Shown here piece after piece: positions 60,621 to 64,000 of a stretch of DNA of 64,000 bases. The notes beneath the pieces are model-generated. The model was not told where the DNA came from. It was given only the letters and a program-made list of their open reading frames with translations, and did no database searches. A program made the position numbers and the translations under genes. This stretch comes from Chitinophagales bacterium (GTDB taxonomy: Bacteria; Bacteroidota; Bacteroidia; Chitinophagales; Chitinophagaceae). The DNA lies in contig JAATFP010000061.1 in assembly GCA_015655125.1 (NCBI GenBank), positions 34,316 to 98,315 of the forward strand. The letters are read 5' to 3'. Within the stretch, counting starts at the first letter, position 1; each line of letters opens with the position of its first letter.

Positions 60621-62246
60621 TTATCGGAAATCCACCGCGCAACTGGTGCAGCTCACGTTGAAAGCAGTGAAATTCTTATGTATGTTTCCAATAGTTCTGG
60701 TAAAATTCACATTAGGGCTTCTAAAACTATCGGCTGCGTTCCGGATATTTTCAAACGGAGTAAAAACTTTACTATAATTGCCGTCAAATTGTAAAGAATA
60801 ATTTGTCAGCAATGCAAGTGGCAATTTCAGGTCGGCGTATTTATTATTGATCTTTATTTCGGTTGCAGATGATTTGATTGCCGAAACGTTCAGATCAGCA
60901 CTGGAGCCGGTCATATCAATTGAATTATTGAGCAACGCGATATTAAATTTCCCAAAATTTTTACTCACAGTTATCTTCCCCACTTGCGCAATAGAATATT
61001 GGTCGCTGATACTTTTCATTTCTATAACGTTGGAATTTTTAAATGTTACAGTGGAATATTTGGAATCTATAATTAATTTATCAATATCGCCGGATAACAG
61101 CTTTGAATTCATCAACGTGATATCGGCATTTTTTAAATCGCCGGAAGAAACTGTTCCGTAGCTGCTATTAATGACAGCTGTTCCGGCATTTTCCATTATC
61201 AAACTGGCCGACTTAAGATTAATGCTGAGGTTCGAAAGATCATTCAGAATGGTCACGTTATTGTATCTGCTTTCTACATCCAGCTTTGCATTAGTGGGAA
61301 TATAAATGAGCAGGTCGCTTTTTTTATCGGCATTGTAGATGCGCGAATCCCCTACATTCCCTTCATTTATGGTGGCGCCGTGCGCATAAGACATTGACAC
61401 GCTGCCGTTGCCGCTGCTGCTGCTCGTCACTGTTACGCTGCGCGTATCCGCAGGTTTTATGACGACTTCATTTTTATTCTGCTCGATATCGACGTTAAGT
61501 GTATTTACCCAATCGATGTCTTTTGTTTCTGCACCTGCTTCTGCGCGAACGATAGTTACGATTCGGACCTTGTTCTCATTAAATGTTTTAACGGTGATCT
61601 TGCGGGAAAGATTGCGGATCACAACATTTCCATTCCTGCTGCAGTTCACTTCCATGCTCACTTCTTTTTTGTCAAGCCTGTTATTTTGAATGAGCGAATC
61701 TTGCTTAATGCGTTGCAGGTCCGACTTCAGCCTGTTTAATTTTGTTTTGATCCGCATGGAATCGGAGCGCCATTTCACGCTTCGCAAAGAATCGAAAGAG
61801 CGTTGCTGTAGTTTACTGTTTATGCGATGTAAAGAATCCATGCGCGCAAAGCGCTTTCCGGTAAGACGATAGAGTGAATCTGATTTTTTAAAAGCGCGGT
61901 CCTGTTGTAGGAATTTCACCTGTTGTTTTATTTTATTGATACTGTCCCGCGAATATCCGGTATAAGCGTATTGCCTTGCTGCGCTGTCTTTCTGCCGATA
62001 GGTATGTCCGCGATCACGTAAAATGTAATCCGTACCCTTGCGGATCACCAGCGAATCTTTGCCTGCATAGGAAATCTTTTCGTTTATAATAAAAGTATCT
62101 TTCACTTTACCGGCTTTCACCATTTTTATATAGATAGTATCAGGTTTGGCCGACGTTGTTGTTTGGATAACCATTGTATCTTTCTGCGCGCGCGTTTGCT
62201 GCGAACAAAGCATCAGTATGATCAATATATGAATCGCTTGTTTCAT
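60621..62246 (-). CDS. secreted coiled-coil plus beta-repeat protein (DUF4097-like)
   Basis: 541 residues. The signal peptide is MKQAIHILIILMLCSQQTRA. Residues 100-200 are highly charged and helical, rich in Lys, Arg, Ser and Asp, probably coiled coil (SLYRLTGKRFARMDSLHRIN). From about 200 on there are short beta strands with recurring NSKxxSGDxxKL and SxYGTVSSGDLKNAD words, as in DUF4097-type right-handed beta-helices that often sit next to anti-sigma factors. Located between the anti-sigma and receptor genes, it may be a surface or envelope sensor. Function not established. Confidence 0.7.
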   Translation of the reverse strand: MKQAIHILIILMLCSQQTRAQKDTMVIQTTTSAKPDTIYIKMVKAGKVKDTFIINEKISYAGKDSLVIRKGTDYILRDRGHTYRQKDSAARQYAYTGYSRDSINKIKQQVKFLQQDRAFKKSDSLYRLTGKRFARMDSLHRINSKLQQRSFDSLRSVKWRSDSMRIKTKLNRLKSDLQRIKQDSLIQNNRLDKKEVSMEVNCSRNGNVVIRNLSRKITVKTFNENKVRIVTIVRAEAGAETKDIDWVNTLNVDIEQNKNEVVIKPADTRSVTVTSSSSGNGSVSMSYAHGATINEGNVGDSRIYNADKKSDLLIYIPTNAKLDVESRYNNVTILNDLSNLSINLKSASLIMENAGTAVINSSYGTVSSGDLKNADITLMNSKLLSGDIDKLIIDSKYSTVTFKNSNVIEMKSISDQYSIAQVGKITVSKNFGKFNIALLNNSIDMTGSSADLNVSAIKSSATEIKINNKYADLKLPLALLTNYSLQFDGNYSKVFTPFENIRNAADSFRSPNVNFTRTIGNIHKNFTAFNVSCTSCAVDFR

Positions 62247-62254
62247 GGCTTCGA

Positions 62255-62938
62255 TTAAATGTTTAAGTAAAATGTGTTCAATGAATCTGCCGGTACGTTT
62301 TCGTGAACCCTTGTATTCATTTTGTTTATTTCCTGCTGAAGGCTTTTAAGCACGTCAAGCTTTTGCTGGTAAACATTGATCAATTGTTCCAGCAGCGAAT
62401 TGCTCATGCCGTGGCGGTGGATATTGGAACGAATGGCTCTTTCATCTGCGTCCATCTGTTGGAGCCTCGTTTTAAAATCGTTGAAATAATCAGCGCTTTC
62501 GGCGTATACTGGTGTGCTGCGGATATTTTTTAGTTGATAATTTACCAGCTGGGAATAATTTTTTTCAAATGAATTCATGAGTTCGAAGCGCGCGTCTTGC
62601 TTTTTTTCTTTTGCTGTGATTACCGGCGCAGGCGCAGGGAGAGAATCTTTTCCTGTCCCAATGGCGACATCACTTTTAAACGTATCTGCTTTGGCTGGCA
62701 TTTCTGTATTTACAGCAATGGGCACAATTGCTGTATTTTTTTTCGTCAACAAAAACTCTGCGCCGAAAAAAAGGCCGGTTACGATTGCCGCTGCCGCGGA
62801 AATACGGAACATGATTTTAAGAATCGGACTACGTTTTTTTGTGTCCGGTTCGATTATCTTTTCCCACACCAATGGACCTGGCTCGTCGAAGTCCATTTGT
62901 GGTTCGTGTTGCTGTAAATATTTTTTCAACTCATCCAT
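62255..62938 (-). CDS. putative anti-sigma factor, single-pass membrane protein
   Basis: 227 residues. A cytoplasmic N terminus (MDELKKYLQQHEPQMDFDEP, then PGPLVWEKI) precedes one membrane helix at about 46-66 (ISAAAAIVTGLFFGAEFLL) and a periplasmic domain with a helical QLVNYQLKNIR...QEINKMNTRVHEN end. Overlap of 8 bases with the ECF sigma gene is the usual layout for a cognate anti-sigma. No zinc-binding HxxxCxxC motif is seen, so it is not a classic ZAS factor. Confidence 0.75.
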   Translation of the reverse strand: MDELKKYLQQHEPQMDFDEPGPLVWEKIIEPDTKKRSPILKIMFRISAAAAIVTGLFFGAEFLLTKKNTAIVPIAVNTEMPAKADTFKSDVAIGTGKDSLPAPAPVITAKEKKQDARFELMNSFEKNYSQLVNYQLKNIRSTPVYAESADYFNDFKTRLQQMDADERAIRSNIHRHGMSNSLLEQLINVYQQKLDVLKSLQQEINKMNTRVHENVPADSLNTFYLNI

Positions 62939-63482
62939 GAATTGCTATTTGAATGTTGATGCGTTCCCGCAATAATTGCCGCGCCCGGTGATATTGACTC
63001 TTGCTGGTACTTTCCGATATTCCCAGGTCCGAAGCGATGTTGCGGTGTGAATAATCTTCCATCGCGTATAGAACAAAAACCTGCCGACACCCTTCTGGTA
63101 GTTTTTTTATTTCGCGATGTAGTACTTCAAGGCTGACCGACGACCACCATTCTACCGACTGCTCGGCCATTGTGTCGATCTGTTCTTCGCTCCATTCGTT
63201 CCATGCAAAATTATTTTTGCCATGCCGGATGCATTCGTTCACCACGATCCGCCGCAACCAGCCGCCAAAACTATCAGGATCTCTTAATTGAGGCAGCTTT
63301 TTGAAAGCCAGCATAAATGCTTCCTGTAAAATATCTTCTGCATGGGTATGATTTCCGGTCATGCGTATACAAACATTGAACATCGCTTTGCCATATTGCC
63401 CATACAGCCAGGATTGCGCGTCCCGGTCCCCGTTCACAGCCTTTTCAATCGCTGCAGCTTGTATAGTTTTAGCAGGTCCCAA
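62931..63482 (-). CDS. ECF RNA polymerase sigma factor
   Basis: 183 residues. Region 2 is FNVCIRMTGNHTHAEDILQE followed by AFMLAFKKLPQL...FGGWLRRIVVNECIRH. Region 4 is LPEGCRQVFVLYAMEDYSHR followed by IASDLGISESTSKSQYHRAR, with the helix-turn-helix. No region 3, typical of ECF. It heads the four-gene minus-strand operon. It presumably directs transcription of its own operon, including the outer-membrane receptor. Confidence 0.93.
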   Translation of the reverse strand: MGPAKTIQAAAIEKAVNGDRDAQSWLYGQYGKAMFNVCIRMTGNHTHAEDILQEAFMLAFKKLPQLRDPDSFGGWLRRIVVNECIRHGKNNFAWNEWSEEQIDTMAEQSVEWWSSVSLEVLHREIKKLPEGCRQVFVLYAMEDYSHRNIASDLGISESTSKSQYHRARQLLRERINIQIAIHG

Positions 63483-63608
63483 TAGTTTTATACTTTTATA
63501 AGAGCAGAGAATGAAGAAAAGGTTGGAATGATGAGAAAGAAATTTTTTTACAAAAACAAAAATACGACAAGTTTCGTAGATTTTTTAAAAACAAAAACAC
63601 AGATTTTA

Positions 63609-63998
63609 ATGGAGGATAATGATTACACGGAAGATTTTTCTGTGGAATCGAAAAATCAATTGAAATCTGTGTTCCTGTTCAACTCCACTCACATGCACGA
63701 TCCATTATTACCGGTAGCGATTCAACTGGGTGTTGAACAATCATCATCCGACATCAGGCGATCTATCGTTGAAAAGATCAACCATCTTATCGTACACGAT
63801 TTTGAAAAGCTGGTGTATGTCCTTTATCGTATCGATGTTAGTGAAGCAAAAATTGACCGTTTATTAAAACAATTTCCGCAAACAGATGCGGCAGAAATGA
63901 TTGCGGATCTGCTCATTTCGCGCGAAGCGGAGAAAATAAAGAGCCGTGAACAATTTAAAAACGATGATTCCGGTTTTACCGAAGAAGAAAAATGGTAA
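63609..63998 (+). CDS. small acidic protein of unknown function
   Basis: 129 residues from ATG 63609; the frame is open further upstream, but that part (KKFFYKNKNTT, low-complexity AAA codons) looks non-coding. The sequence is helical and acidic: LLPVAIQLGVEQSSSDIRRS, EKINHLIVHDFEKLVYVLYR, IDVSEAKIDRLLKQFP. It resembles small Bacteroidota proteins whose helices mention a bound partner, but I do not recognise a family. Divergent from the sigma-factor gene, it is complete, with its stop at 63996-63998. Confidence 0.7.
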   Translation: MEDNDYTEDFSVESKNQLKSVFLFNSTHMHDPLLPVAIQLGVEQSSSDIRRSIVEKINHLIVHDFEKLVYVLYRIDVSEAKIDRLLKQFPQTDAAEMIADLLISREAEKIKSREQFKNDDSGFTEEEKW

Positions 63999-64000
63999 CA

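Overview
The window reads as one contiguous stretch of a Bacteroidota chromosome, most likely Chitinophagaceae or a close relative (inference). The signs are: many promoters carrying the phylum-specific -7 box TAnnTTTG close to start codons, little Shine-Dalgarno sequence, a carboxypeptidase-regulatory-domain outer-membrane receptor, DUF2911, DHS-like and TIGR02757 proteins, and secreted proteins with short signal peptides ending in A-Q or S-Q. I see no rRNA, tRNA, CRISPR array, insertion sequence, phage or plasmid gene.

Layout. 1-3.5 kb: branched-chain amino-acid genes (end of ilvB, a small ABM monooxygenase, ilvN, ilvC, ilvA). 3.5-9.5 kb, minus strand: a complete urease operon ureA-B-C-E-F-G-D ending in a nickel permease. 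9.8-17.5 kb: glutamate synthase gltB-gltD and an ammonium channel. Urea hydrolysis, ammonium uptake and glutamate synthesis thus form one nitrogen-assimilation block. A candidate small RNA, with a perfect Bacteroidota promoter and an intrinsic terminator, sits between ureA and gltB. 17.7-20.3 kb: PEP carboxylase. 20.4-23 kb: a partial phenylacetate cluster (paaD, paaG, paaI, paaY). 23-33.4 kb: small exported proteins, obg, a CPBP membrane protease, a KAS III enzyme, a lipid kinase, a membrane-anchored patatin, heme A synthase and RNase HII. 33.4-37 kb, minus: the conserved trio ATP-grasp, alpha-E, transglutaminase. 37.5-42.5 kb: a three-domain GH18/deacetylase/GT2 polysaccharide enzyme, tatC and rpiB. 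42.8-53.5 kb: M28 peptidase, a frameshifted M1 peptidase, a TPR protein, a frameshifted small membrane protein, a deoxyhypusine-synthase-like enzyme, an alpha/beta hydrolase, a PepSY-like protein, an AcpH-like protein and two tandem DUF2911 proteins. 53.5-57.7 kb: asparagine synthetase, a Cys/Met PLP enzyme and a TIGR02757 protein. 57.8-64 kb: an ECF sigma / anti-sigma / surface protein / outer-membrane receptor operon and a divergent small acidic protein.

The most unusual layer is intergenic. Three repeat classes recur: degenerate 7-bp periodic arrays, often ending exactly at a start codon; a family with an AATCTGCGTAATC core beside a short hairpin whose stem sequence changes with compensation between copies; and REP-like palindromes with a CTTCGACAAGCTCAG core. 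Convergent gene pairs are separated by long inverted repeats. Two genes carry single-base frameshifts, which may be real decay or assembly error.
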